Positions 1-6,449 of a DNA stretch of 6,931 nt are shown in pieces. The translations under genes were made by a program, and so were the position numbers. Location: NCBI GenBank assembly GCA_002312935.1, contig DCAT01000125.1, positions 1 to 6,931 on the forward strand, in the 5' to 3' direction. The notes beneath the pieces were generated by a model. The model saw only the letters and a list, made by a program, of their open reading frames with translations. It was not told the origin of the DNA and searched no databases. This DNA comes from Oceanospirillaceae bacterium UBA1126 (lineage in GTDB: Bacteria > Pseudomonadota > Gammaproteobacteria > Pseudomonadales > Balneatricaceae). How positions within the stretch are numbered: position 1 is the stretch's first letter; each line of letters starts with the position of its first letter.

Positions 1-739
1 CGGTAGGCGGGGCGCTTAAGGAGAGGAGTTGGCGACACGCAGCACGGCCTGCTTCAATGCTGTAGTTGCACTCAATAACAGCGCCTTGCGCTAAGGTAAT
101 GCCCTGTGCAAATAGGGCGTGCTCCATGCCTTTTAAACGGTCAGAGGCGCGGTCGTTGCCTTTAGAAATACCACTAATAATGGCGAACCGTTGGTGGCCA
201 AGAGTGGTCAGGTGCAATGGTATGAGTTTGGCAGCTTCATAGTTATTAAATCCCACGCATGGATGAGGGCAGTCGCTGCTATAGGCCCATGTGAGTACAT
301 AAGGAATTTTTCTTTGCTCTAGTAGGGCATAAATTAATGGATCGTGGTCTAGCCCTACCAACATTACAGCATCAACACCACGTTCTATAAGCGTTCGTAC
401 TTGGGTTAGTTCGTGTTGCGAATCATAACCAGAGGTGGTGAGCATTAAGCTAAGGCTAGCCTGGTTTAATTCACTCTCAAAAGCTTCAATGCCATCAGCA
501 AAAATAGCATTTGCCAAGGTGGGGATTACTGCGCCAATGCAGCGAGAGCGTTTACTTGCTAACGCCCTGGCGGCAGCGTCAGCAACATATTGAAGTTCGG
601 CAATAGCCTCTTGCACACGTTGCCTTACGCCTATGCGCACAGATTCGGGTTGGTTAATAACGCGCGATACTGTGGCGGTAGAAACGCCGGCAGCTTTCGC
701 AACATCGCCTTGTGTGGCTGGCTTGCTTGGGGAATTCAC
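1..739 (-). CDS. LacI-family transcriptional repressor, 3' end outside window
   Basis: Reading the minus strand from a GTG at 739 gives 246 codons open to the window edge. The N-terminus is a LacI-type helix-turn-helix: GDVAKAAGVSTATVSRVIN at about residues 11-29, with the recognition helix around STATVSR (20-26). The hinge helix AAARALAS (about 55-62) carries Leu60, the residue that in this family inserts into the central CpG of the operator. A periplasmic-binding-protein-like effector domain starts near RSRCIGAVIPTLAN and includes ERGVDAVMLVG and LGHQRFAIISG. By family length roughly the last 80-100 residues are missing. The GTG start is preferred because the only upstream in-frame ATG (799) lies inside the operator and upstream of the -10 box. 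The Shine-Dalgarno for the GTG is weak, so the exact start is uncertain. It is divergent from the hpsN-like gene and probably represses it and itself in response to a pathway metabolite; the ligand cannot be told from sequence. Confidence 0.93.
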   Translation of the reverse strand, partial: MNSPSKPATQGDVAKAAGVSTATVSRVINQPESVRIGVRQRVQEAIAELQYVADAAARALASKRSRCIGAVIPTLANAIFADGIEAFESELNQASLSLMLTTSGYDSQHELTQVRTLIERGVDAVMLVGLDHDPLIYALLEQRKIPYVLTWAYSSDCPHPCVGFNNYEAAKLIPLHLTTLGHQRFAIISGISKGNDRASDRLKGMEHALFAQGITLAQGAVIECNYSIEAGRAACRQLLSLSAPPT

Positions 740-770
740 ATTAATTGCGCTTGCTTTAACATCATGCCGT

Positions 771-803
771 ATTATACACAGATAAAAATGTAAGCGCATA
801 CAA
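771..803 (-). promoter_or_regulatory. Promoter of the LacI-family regulator gene
   Basis: On the minus strand a perfect TATAAT occupies 776 down to 771, placing the transcription start near 764 and leaving a leader of about 25 nt to the GTG at 739. No strong -35 hexamer stands at 17 bp. The nearest TTGTAT-like hexamer (803 to 798) has a 21-bp spacer, so the -35 assignment is weak. The upstream operator repeat (core 789-802) covers the -35 area, which fits autorepression. The perfect -10 is directly visible; regulation is inferred. Confidence 0.6.
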
Positions 804-808
804 AAAAC
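786..808. promoter_or_regulatory. LacI-type operator O1 (23-bp repeat copy 1)
   Basis: The core TGTAAGCGCATACA (789-802) is a 14-bp near-palindrome: its reverse complement differs only at positions 5 and 10. It has the central CpG expected for LacI-family hinge-helix binding. The whole 23-bp stretch, including the A-rich flank, is repeated exactly at 862-884. It sits over the -35 region of the minus-strand regulator promoter, so binding would block transcription of the regulator gene. Assignment to the neighbouring LacI-type protein is an inference from position and site form. Confidence 0.8.
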
Positions 809-819
809 GCTATTGGTGC

Positions 820-848
820 TTGTTTGTCTCATTTTAATGGTCTACTAT
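820..848 (+). promoter_or_regulatory. Promoter of the hpsN-like gene
   Basis: TTGTTT (820-825) and TACTAT (843-848) are separated by 17 bp, giving a sigma70-like promoter of moderate match (3/6 and 4/6). The expected start is near 855, leaving a leader of about 48 nt before the ATG at 903. Operator O2 begins about 10 bp downstream of this start, so a bound repressor would block promoter escape or early elongation. The hexamers are visible; the start is a prediction. Confidence 0.5.
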
Positions 849-861
849 AGCCGCAATAAAT

Positions 862-884
862 AAATGTAAGCGCATACAAAAAAC
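862..884. promoter_or_regulatory. LacI-type operator O2 (23-bp repeat copy 2)
   Basis: This is an exact copy of the 786-808 repeat in the same orientation, with the palindromic core at 865-878. It lies between the predicted transcription start of the hpsN-like gene and its Shine-Dalgarno AAGGA (890-894). The two cores are 76 bp apart centre to centre, a distance compatible with joint binding by a tetrameric or paired dimeric repressor. Repression of the plus-strand unit from this site is inferred. Confidence 0.8.
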
Positions 885-902
885 ATATTAAGGATTGAAA
901 TC

Positions 903-2204
903 ATGGCCGTTAGTTACTTGAAAAAAGCTACCAAATCTTCTGCAACTGGCGAAGATGACACTCGGGCTACAGTGGCAAGAATGCTGTCAGAAATTGAAGT
1001 AGGTGGCGAACAAGTCTGTACAGAATACGCAGCAAAGCTAGATGGCTATCATGGCAATATACTGGTTACCAGTGACGACATAGATCAGGCTACAGCGCGC
1101 TTGTCGCAGCAAGTAAAAGATGACATTCGTTTCGCCCATGAGCGGGTTGATAAATTTGCTCAAAAACAGCGACAGGCACTCATCGATTTTGAAGTTGAGT
1201 TATCACCCGGGCTATGGGCAGGCCAGCGCCAAATACCCGTGCAAACAGCGGGATGTTATATCCCTGGTGGGCGCTACTCACACGTGGCTTCTGCAATTAT
1301 GTCTGTGGCCACGGCTAAGGCAGCAGGCGTAAAGCATGTAGTAGCATGCTCGCCACCAAAGCCCGGTACAGGGGTTAACGATGCTATTTTATATACGGCT
1401 AATTATTGTGGCGCAGATACCATTCTAGCTTTAGGCGGAGTGCAGGGCATTGCAGCCATGGCCTTTGGCTTATTCAGTGGCAAAGCTGCCGATGTACTAG
1501 CAGGCCCAGGTAATCGTTTTGTGGCCGAAGCAAAGCGCATGTTATTTGGCCGTGTGGGTATTGATATGTTTGCAGGGCCCACAGAAATTGCTGTTATTGC
1601 AGACCACACAGCAGACCCAAGAATTGTTGCTAGTGACCTTGTTGGGCAGGCAGAACATGGACCAGACTCACCAGTATGGCTGATTAGCCTAGATGAAGAC
1701 GTTGCCCGTAAAACGATGGAAATAGTGCCAGGTTTGATTGAATCTATGCCAGAACCATCGCGTTCTGCGGCTCGGTCTGCATGGGCAGACTATTCTGAAG
1801 TGATTGTGTGTAGTACCCGTGAAGAGGCGGTAGAGGTAAGTGACCGATATGCCGCAGAGCATTTAGAAATACATTGTGAGAACTTAGATTGGTGGGTAGA
1901 TAACCTTAATAACTATGGTTCATTATTTGTCGGTGAAGAAACGACAGTGACCTATGGCGATAAGTGCTCTGGTACTAACCATATTTTGCCGACAAAGGGT
2001 GCAGCGCGCTATACCGGTGGCTTATCGGTGGGTAAATTTATTAAAACGGTAACGACTCAGCGCATGACTCAAGAAGCAAACCGCGAAGTAGGTGCCGCGG
2101 CTGCACGTATTTCACGTTTGGAGGGTATGGAAGGGCATGCTCGAAGTGGTGATGACAGGTTGAGCAAGTACTTCCCCACAGAAACATTTAACTTAGGCCA
2201 TTAA
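903..2204 (+). CDS. hpsN: HisD-family dehydrogenase, sulfopropanediol 3-dehydrogenase (HpsN)-like
   Basis: The protein has 433 residues, the usual length for the HisD family. The zinc ligands and catalytic residues of histidinol dehydrogenase are all present by motif: Gln249 and His252 in GQAEHG, Asp353 in YGDKCSGTNH, His412 in EGMEGHAR, and the Glu319-His320 pair in AAEHLE. The family catalyses NAD-dependent four-electron oxidation of a primary alcohol to a carboxylate. The N-terminus MAVSYLKKAT, the PGGRYSH segment (121-127) where HisD has a PGG-S/T-A type loop, and LEGMEGHAR match the HpsN subgroup as I remember it. HpsN oxidises (R)-2,3-dihydroxypropane-1-sulfonate to sulfolactate in the cytoplasm. 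Shine-Dalgarno AAGGA lies 8 bp before the ATG. It is first in a unit with the zinc dehydrogenase 47 bp downstream, under LacI-type operators. No other his genes are present, so a biosynthetic role is unlikely. The family call is very secure; the exact substrate is moderately secure, and another hydroxylated substrate is possible. Confidence 0.9.
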   Translation: MAVSYLKKATKSSATGEDDTRATVARMLSEIEVGGEQVCTEYAAKLDGYHGNILVTSDDIDQATARLSQQVKDDIRFAHERVDKFAQKQRQALIDFEVELSPGLWAGQRQIPVQTAGCYIPGGRYSHVASAIMSVATAKAAGVKHVVACSPPKPGTGVNDAILYTANYCGADTILALGGVQGIAAMAFGLFSGKAADVLAGPGNRFVAEAKRMLFGRVGIDMFAGPTEIAVIADHTADPRIVASDLVGQAEHGPDSPVWLISLDEDVARKTMEIVPGLIESMPEPSRSAARSAWADYSEVIVCSTREEAVEVSDRYAAEHLEIHCENLDWWVDNLNNYGSLFVGEETTVTYGDKCSGTNHILPTKGAARYTGGLSVGKFIKTVTTQRMTQEANREVGAAAARISRLEGMEGHARSGDDRLSKYFPTETFNLGH

Positions 2205-2251
2205 GCCACTATAGCCTCAGCGCTCTAGCAACAGCACCAAAGGTAACGTTT

Positions 2252-3268
2252 ATGACCATGAAAGCGCTCGTTTATACCGGCACCCAAGAAGTAGAGTACC
2301 GAGATGAAAATAAGCCAGTTCCGGGGCCAAATCAAGCGCTGATAGAGGTCGCTGCTACAGCGATTTGTGGCTCTGACATGCATGCTTACCATGGCTTAGA
2401 TGAGCGCCGTGTGCCACCTCTTATTTTGGGCCATGAAGTGGCGGGTAAGCTCGTGTCTGGTGCGGCTCACCTAGTAGGGAAGCAAGTAGTGATCAATCCG
2501 TTGATTACCTGTGGTCAGTGCAACCCTTGCTTAGCTGGGCGGGCTAACTTGTGCAGTGATAGAGAGATAATAGGCATGCGTTTAGAAGGTGCCTATGCGC
2601 AATATTTAGTTATTGATGAGACCAACTTGCTTATCCCTCCAGCTGCACTAGAACCCTGGGTAGCATGCCTTACAGAACCCACTGCCACGGCGCTGCACGC
2701 TGTCGCTTTGGTTGAGCGCATAAGTTACCGGCCTATGTCAGAGCAAACCTGCCTAGTTATTGGTGGCGGCGCCATTGGTTTACTCACTGCCTTAATGTTG
2801 GCAGCAAAAGGGTGTTGTAATATTGACTTGGCAGAAACTAATGCCCTGCGTAGAAGCACCATTGAACAACAATCTGTGGCGCGGGTGTTTGACCCAAGTA
2901 CGCAATCTGTACCTAATGAAAAAGGTTATGACGTGGTGTTTGATTGTGTTGGCGCGGGAGTCACTCGAGCCATGGCCAGTGCTCATGTTGCAGCAGGTGG
3001 CATTCTGTCTCATGTGGGTTTGCAAAATAGCCATGAAGGGCTAGATATTCGTCGCATCACCTTACAAGAAATCACCTTGTTGGGAAATTATTGTTATACT
3101 CAAGCTGACATGAAAGCGGCTTTAGATATGCTGGCAAGCAACCGCTTGGGTGATCTGAAATGGGTGCAAGTAAGGCCGCTAAGTGAAGGGGCCCAAGCCT
3201 TTTCAGACTTACATTACGGCCGAGCTGCTGCTGCTAAAATTGTGTTACAGCCAGATCACCACCTATAG
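2252..3268 (+). CDS. Zinc-dependent medium-chain alcohol dehydrogenase (sorbitol/threonine/idonate dehydrogenase type)
   Basis: This 338-residue MDR-superfamily enzyme has the GroES-like catalytic domain followed by a Rossmann domain. Predicted catalytic zinc ligands are Cys39 (CGSD), His61-Glu62 (GHE) and Glu142 (TEPTATALHA). The structural zinc lobe is complete with Cys87, Cys90, Cys93 and Cys101. The nucleotide loop is GGGAIG (171-176), and Glu195 at the end of the second Rossmann strand favours NAD over NADP. It should oxidise a secondary alcohol to a ketone, or the reverse. AAAGG (2239-2243) stands 8 bp before the ATG at 2252; a second ATG at 2258 is less well spaced. The 47-bp gap to the hpsN-like gene shows no terminator, so the two are probably co-transcribed. 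In DHPS degraders extra dehydrogenases (HpsO, HpsP) are proposed to interconvert DHPS enantiomers through the 2-keto compound; this gene could play that part, but the motifs alone do not show it. Confidence 0.9.
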   Translation: MTMKALVYTGTQEVEYRDENKPVPGPNQALIEVAATAICGSDMHAYHGLDERRVPPLILGHEVAGKLVSGAAHLVGKQVVINPLITCGQCNPCLAGRANLCSDREIIGMRLEGAYAQYLVIDETNLLIPPAALEPWVACLTEPTATALHAVALVERISYRPMSEQTCLVIGGGAIGLLTALMLAAKGCCNIDLAETNALRRSTIEQQSVARVFDPSTQSVPNEKGYDVVFDCVGAGVTRAMASAHVAAGGILSHVGLQNSHEGLDIRRITLQEITLLGNYCYTQADMKAALDMLASNRLGDLKWVQVRPLSEGAQAFSDLHYGRAAAAKIVLQPDHHL

Positions 3269-3316
3269 CGCAAGCGAACGGGCTGGCCCTATCCTAGTGG
3301 CCTAGAAAAGCTGTAA
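3269..3316. other. Convergent gene junction without a clear terminator
   Basis: These 48 bp separate the stop of the zinc dehydrogenase from the stop of the minus-strand IclR-type gene. Two small symmetric elements are visible: GGGCTGGCCC (3280-3289), whose loop would be only 2 nt, and two CCTAG copies (3293-3297 and 3301-3305). Neither is followed by a T run on either strand, so I do not call an intrinsic terminator. Termination may be Rho-dependent, or the two transcripts may overlap. Confidence 0.4.
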
Positions 3317-4081
3317 TTAAACTGAAAAAATAAGTTGGCTTAGCTGATCTGCGGCAGACCTTAAGTCGCCATAGTTATTTTTAAGGGTGTTGATGTCTAA
3401 ACGCACAGTAGGCCCATGCATGGCAACAGCCCCATGGTAGCGGCCCTTTGGATCTAACACAGGCGCTGCTATGGCTATCATGCCTTCATAAAATTCTTCA
3501 TTGTCTAGGGCAAACCCCTGCTTTTGTACTAGCGCAAGCTCCTGCATCAGGGGCTCAATGCTATCAACCGTGTTAATGGTGAGGTTTTTAAGGTGCAAGC
3601 TTTCCACCATGGTGCGGCGGTTTTTGGGCGTTAGGCTGGCCAGGTAAGTTTTGCCACTAGCGGTGCAGTAAAACGGCACGTGGGTACCGACAGGAAGGTG
3701 AATTTGAAAGGCCCAGTTAGTTTGTACTCTGTCCCTATAAATCATGCCTGGCTGCTCAGGGATAACAAAGTTTACGGTTTCTTTTACCTTACTGCTCAAT
3801 TTTTCAAGAATTTGGTGCCGGGCACTTGCATGCCAGTCACTGGCTAAAAGCCCGTTGGCCAAAGTTCGCAGAGACGCACTTGGCAAGAGCCGTTTACCAC
3901 TGGCGTCGTAGTGCAAAAACCCTTCTTCCACCATAGATTTGCATAACCGATGCACGGTTTGCTTGGGCCAATTTAAATGTTGGTTTATTTCTGACGGTGT
4001 TAGAGAACTTTGTTGCTTAGCCATCACGTCAAGTATGTAAAACAGGCGCATGTTAGTGGCTATTCTATCTGAATCGGACAT
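3317..4081 (-). CDS. IclR-family transcriptional regulator
   Basis: The product has 254 residues, the normal IclR length. An N-terminal winged helix-turn-helix spans about residues 9-68, with LTPSEINQHLNWPKQTVHRL (27-46) as the helix-turn-helix and MVEEGFLHYD leading into the wing. The C-terminal effector domain has the family hallmarks VGTHVPFYCTASGKTYLA (131-148) and DNEEFYEGMIAIAAPVLD (193-210), ending in a GAVAMHGPTVR segment. A strong Shine-Dalgarno AAGGAG (minus strand, 4096 to 4091) lies 9 bp before the ATG at 4081, which fixes the start. It is divergent from the GMC gene and convergent with the zinc dehydrogenase, so its most likely target is the intergenic region 4082-4233. IclR proteins can activate or repress, and the effector is not evident. 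Confidence 0.95.
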   Translation of the reverse strand: MSDSDRIATNMRLFYILDVMAKQQSSLTPSEINQHLNWPKQTVHRLCKSMVEEGFLHYDASGKRLLPSASLRTLANGLLASDWHASARHQILEKLSSKVKETVNFVIPEQPGMIYRDRVQTNWAFQIHLPVGTHVPFYCTASGKTYLASLTPKNRRTMVESLHLKNLTINTVDSIEPLMQELALVQKQGFALDNEEFYEGMIAIAAPVLDPKGRYHGAVAMHGPTVRLDINTLKNNYGDLRSAADQLSQLIFSV

Positions 4082-4121
4082 CTGGTAACTCTCCTTAGTT
4101 ACTTTCCACCTTAAATAAAAG

Positions 4122-4137
4122 CTTGAGTTAGATCAAG
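4122..4137. promoter_or_regulatory. Dyad CTTGA-N6-TCAAG, candidate operator
   Basis: CTTGA (4122-4126) and TCAAG (4133-4137) form a 5-bp inverted repeat with a 6-bp spacer, about 40 bp upstream of the IclR-type gene start. The position suits autoregulation of that gene. The arms are short, so chance occurrence in AT-rich DNA is possible. Confidence 0.3.
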
Positions 4138-4166
4138 TAATGTGTTTTTCTGTACGCAGTATGCAG

Positions 4167-4191
4167 TAAATGAGTATAAAAGTCTCATTTA
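4167..4191. promoter_or_regulatory. Dyad TAAATGAG-N9-CTCATTTA, candidate operator at the GMC promoter
   Basis: TAAATGAG (4167-4174) and CTCATTTA (4184-4191) are perfect 8-bp inverted arms around a 9-bp spacer that contains TATAAA (4175-4180), a possible -10 for the plus-strand GMC gene. No good -35 lies 16-18 bp upstream, which would fit an activator-dependent promoter. Two GCAGTA copies (4156-4161 and 4163-4168) lie just upstream. The symmetry is visible directly; binding by the adjacent IclR-type protein is inferred. The dyad could also form an RNA hairpin if transcribed, but no T run follows. Confidence 0.5.
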
Positions 4192-4196
4192 TTGAT

Positions 4197-4220
4197 ATAA
4201 ATATAAATATAAATACAAAT
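4197..4220. repeat. ATAAAT hexamer tandem repeat upstream of the GMC gene
   Basis: Three perfect ATAAAT units (4197-4214) are followed by a degenerate fourth, ACAAAT (4215-4220). The tract ends just before the Shine-Dalgarno AGGGA (4223-4227) of the GMC gene. It would form an AT-rich, weakly structured leader, and its copy number could change by slippage without affecting any reading frame. Confidence 0.75.
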
Positions 4221-4233
4221 TTAGGGATAGTCG

Positions 4234-5829
4234 ATGCAAAAGCAGTATGACTACATTGTGATTGGTGCAGGTTCAGCAGGATGCGCTGTAGCCAATCGGT
4301 TGTCCCAAGATGGCCGTCACACCGTAGCTTTGCTAGAAGCTGGAAGCCGCGATCTAAACCCTTGGATTCATGTGCCTGTGGGCTATTTTAAAACCATGGG
4401 CAACCCCTCTACCGACTGGTGTTATCAATCTAAGCCGTGTTCTGGGCTAAATGGGCGTTCTATCCCTTGGCCAAGAGGCAAAGTGCTGGGCGGCAGTAGC
4501 TCTATTAATGGGCTGCTGTATGTTCGTGGCCAAGCGCAAGATTTTGATGACTGGGCTAATTTAGGCAACGACGGATGGCAATGGGACCAAGTGTTGCCCT
4601 ATTTCATGCGTTCTGAAGACTGGCAGGGAGCAGCCAGTGATCTGAGGGGCCAGGGTGGACCATTAACGGTATCTGAAACCCGTTTGAGCCGACCGGTTGT
4701 TGATGCTTGGTTAGAAGCGGCGCAAAATTTTGGGTACCCTGCTAACAAAGACTATAACGGTGAAGATCAAGAAGGTGTGGGCTTGTTCCAACTCACGGCT
4801 AAAAAAGGCCGGCGCTGCAGTGCAGCTGTTGCGTATCTTAACCCTGCCCGCAGCCGCGCTAACCTCACCATCCTCACCGGTTCTTGCGTAGAAAAACTAT
4901 TATTTGAAGGTAATCGCGTGACTGGCGTGCAATTAGCCAGTGGCCAGCTAAAAGCTTATAAAGAAGTTATTTTGAGCGCTGGTGCTATAGGCTCACCACA
5001 ATTATTGATGGTGTCTGGCATTGGCTCTGAAGAGCAGCTAACCCCGCACAACATAAAAATGGTGAAAGAATTACCTGGTGTGGGGCAAAATTTACAAGAT
5101 CATTTGCAAGCCAGGCCAGTATTTAAATGTGCCGCTAGCACTATTAACACTGAAATAAGCAGCTGGTTTAAGCAAGGTTTAATTGGCCTAGAATATCTAT
5201 TAAAACGCACGGGGCCCATGACGATGGCCGCCAGTTTGGGAACCGGTTTTGTTAAAACACATTTAAGCCCAAGCCGGCCTGACATCCAATTTCATATTCA
5301 GCCCTTTAGTGCAGATTCACCAGCACAAGGCCCGCATAAGTTTGATGCCTTTACCGCTTCAGTATTGCAAATGCGCCCTGAGAGTAAAGGGCACTTAAGT
5401 TTAGTGTCTGATCGGTTTTCAGATCACCCCGATATTCATCCCAATTATTTGGCCACCGAGCTGGACCAAAAAACCATTGTTGAGGGAATAAAAATTGCCC
5501 GGCTTATTTCCCAGCAAGCGCCATTAAAAACATTGGTAACCCAAGAACATAGCCCAGGTATTAATATTGGAGAGCAAGCAGATGCGCAGATCCTTAATTG
5601 GGCAAGAGATACAGCCACTACCATCTACCACCCCACAGGCACCTGTAAAATGGGGAACGATGATATGGCAGTAGTAGATGCTCAACTTAAAGTGCATGGC
5701 ATAGAAGGTTTGCGTGTCGCCGACGCATCTATTATGCCCATTATTACGTCGGGCAATACCAATGCCCCAGCTATTATGATTGGTGAAAAAGCAGCCGCGA
5801 TGATTCTTCAGGAGATGGTAAATGTTTAA
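4234..5829 (+). CDS. GMC-family FAD-dependent alcohol dehydrogenase (choline dehydrogenase-like)
   Basis: The 531-residue protein has the usual length for bacterial GMC enzymes. An N-terminal FAD-binding motif YIVIGAGSAG (7-16) is followed by LLEAG (34-38), which contacts the ADP ribose. GMC signature 1 is around RGKVLGGSSSING (81-93) and signature 2 around GAIGSPQLLMVSGIG (250-264). The catalytic pair is His466 in YHPTGTCKMG and Asn510 in SGNTNAPAIMIGE. No signal peptide is seen, so it should act in the cytoplasm, oxidising a primary or secondary alcohol with FAD and passing electrons to a quinone or oxygen. The ATG follows AGGGA with a 6-bp gap. It is divergent from the IclR-type gene and overlaps the downstream terC-like gene by 8 bp. 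The family includes choline, polyethylene glycol and sugar alcohol dehydrogenases; no betaine aldehyde dehydrogenase or BetI is nearby, so choline is not favoured. The substrate is unknown. Confidence 0.95.
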   Translation: MQKQYDYIVIGAGSAGCAVANRLSQDGRHTVALLEAGSRDLNPWIHVPVGYFKTMGNPSTDWCYQSKPCSGLNGRSIPWPRGKVLGGSSSINGLLYVRGQAQDFDDWANLGNDGWQWDQVLPYFMRSEDWQGAASDLRGQGGPLTVSETRLSRPVVDAWLEAAQNFGYPANKDYNGEDQEGVGLFQLTAKKGRRCSAAVAYLNPARSRANLTILTGSCVEKLLFEGNRVTGVQLASGQLKAYKEVILSAGAIGSPQLLMVSGIGSEEQLTPHNIKMVKELPGVGQNLQDHLQARPVFKCAASTINTEISSWFKQGLIGLEYLLKRTGPMTMAASLGTGFVKTHLSPSRPDIQFHIQPFSADSPAQGPHKFDAFTASVLQMRPESKGHLSLVSDRFSDHPDIHPNYLATELDQKTIVEGIKIARLISQQAPLKTLVTQEHSPGINIGEQADAQILNWARDTATTIYHPTGTCKMGNDDMAVVDAQLKVHGIEGLRVADASIMPIITSGNTNAPAIMIGEKAAAMILQEMVNV

Positions 5830-6418
5830 TTGGTTAGATATTGGTCAGATTATATTTGCTGACCTGATTTTGTCTGGAGACAACGCCTTAGTCATAGGTA
5901 TGGCCGCTGCGGGTTTGGCTGCTAATCAACGTAAAAAAGTTATTTTTATTGGCATGGCGTTAGCCGCTTTATTCCGTATTTTGTTTGCCGTGGGTGCCAG
6001 CACCATTATTGGTGTGCCGGGTATCTTATTGTTGGGTGGCCTCTTGCTTGCGTGGGTGTGCTGGCGTTTTTATGGCGAAATTAAAGAGTTTGCAGCGCCG
6101 CAGCCAGAAGAGGCCGTGGCCTCTGGTGAAGATCAACCCAAGGTGAGCATGCGCAGTGCCTTGATCACAATTGCAATAGCCGACATTTCTATGTCTTTAG
6201 ATAATGTTTTAGCAGTAGCAGCCATTGCTCGTGATAATACCCAGTTATTAGTGATTGGTTTAGTATTAGCCATTGTATTAATGGCGTTTTTTGCTACTTT
6301 GATCATGCGTGTAATGCTAAAGTTTCCAGCCATTGCCTATGTGGGATTGGTGTTCTTAGTCTATTTAACCGGAAAAATGCTATACGACGGATGGCTAGAC
6401 CTACTGACCTATTTATAG
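5822..6418 (+). CDS. TerC-family integral membrane protein
   Basis: This is a 198-residue hydrophobic protein with six or seven predicted membrane segments, at about residues 7-30, 38-60, 62-84, 112-134, 141-163 and 169-190. A charged loop at about 86-110 splits it into two halves. Each half carries the TerC hallmark: DLILSGDN (14-21) and DISMSLDN (121-128), whose acidic residues lie inside the membrane and probably bind metal. TerC relatives such as YkoY and YceF of Bacillus are linked to manganese export and metal loading of secreted proteins. The ATG overlaps the GMC stop region by 8 bp, with Shine-Dalgarno AGGAG (5810-5814) inside the GMC gene, so translation is probably coupled. That places a likely metal-handling membrane protein in a catabolic operon, which is unusual. 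It shows no tellurite-resistance neighbours. Its transported substrate here is unknown; an ion or a pathway by-product are both conceivable. Confidence 0.92.
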   Translation: MFNWLDIGQIIFADLILSGDNALVIGMAAAGLAANQRKKVIFIGMALAALFRILFAVGASTIIGVPGILLLGGLLLAWVCWRFYGEIKEFAAPQPEEAVASGEDQPKVSMRSALITIAIADISMSLDNVLAVAAIARDNTQLLVIGLVLAIVLMAFFATLIMRVMLKFPAIAYVGLVFLVYLTGKMLYDGWLDLLTYL

Positions 6419-6449
6419 CTTAGTAATACGCTTAATTTGAATAAATTTA

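Noticed and set aside
590..793. Plus-strand open frame of 67 codons
   Set aside because: It lies antisense to the helix-turn-helix region of the LacI-type gene and crosses its promoter; no Shine-Dalgarno and no recognisable protein pattern.
797..799. In-frame upstream ATG for the LacI-type gene
   Set aside because: It sits inside the operator and upstream of the perfect TATAAT, so it would not be in the transcript; the added residues have no family resemblance.
1403..1609. Minus-strand open frame inside the hpsN-like gene
   Set aside because: A shadow of a strongly conserved coding region; no independent support.
903..2204. Histidine biosynthesis hisD
   Set aside because: No other his genes nearby, a LacI-type regulator and dehydrogenase neighbour, and HpsN-type sequence features argue for a catabolic paralogue.
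2792..3044. Overlapping open frames on both strands inside the zinc dehydrogenase
   Set aside because: Both fall in the Rossmann-domain coding sequence, lack ribosome-binding sites and show no domain pattern.
4234..5829. Choline dehydrogenase betA of glycine betaine synthesis
   Set aside because: No betB, betI or choline transporter nearby; GMC signatures are family-wide and do not identify choline as substrate.
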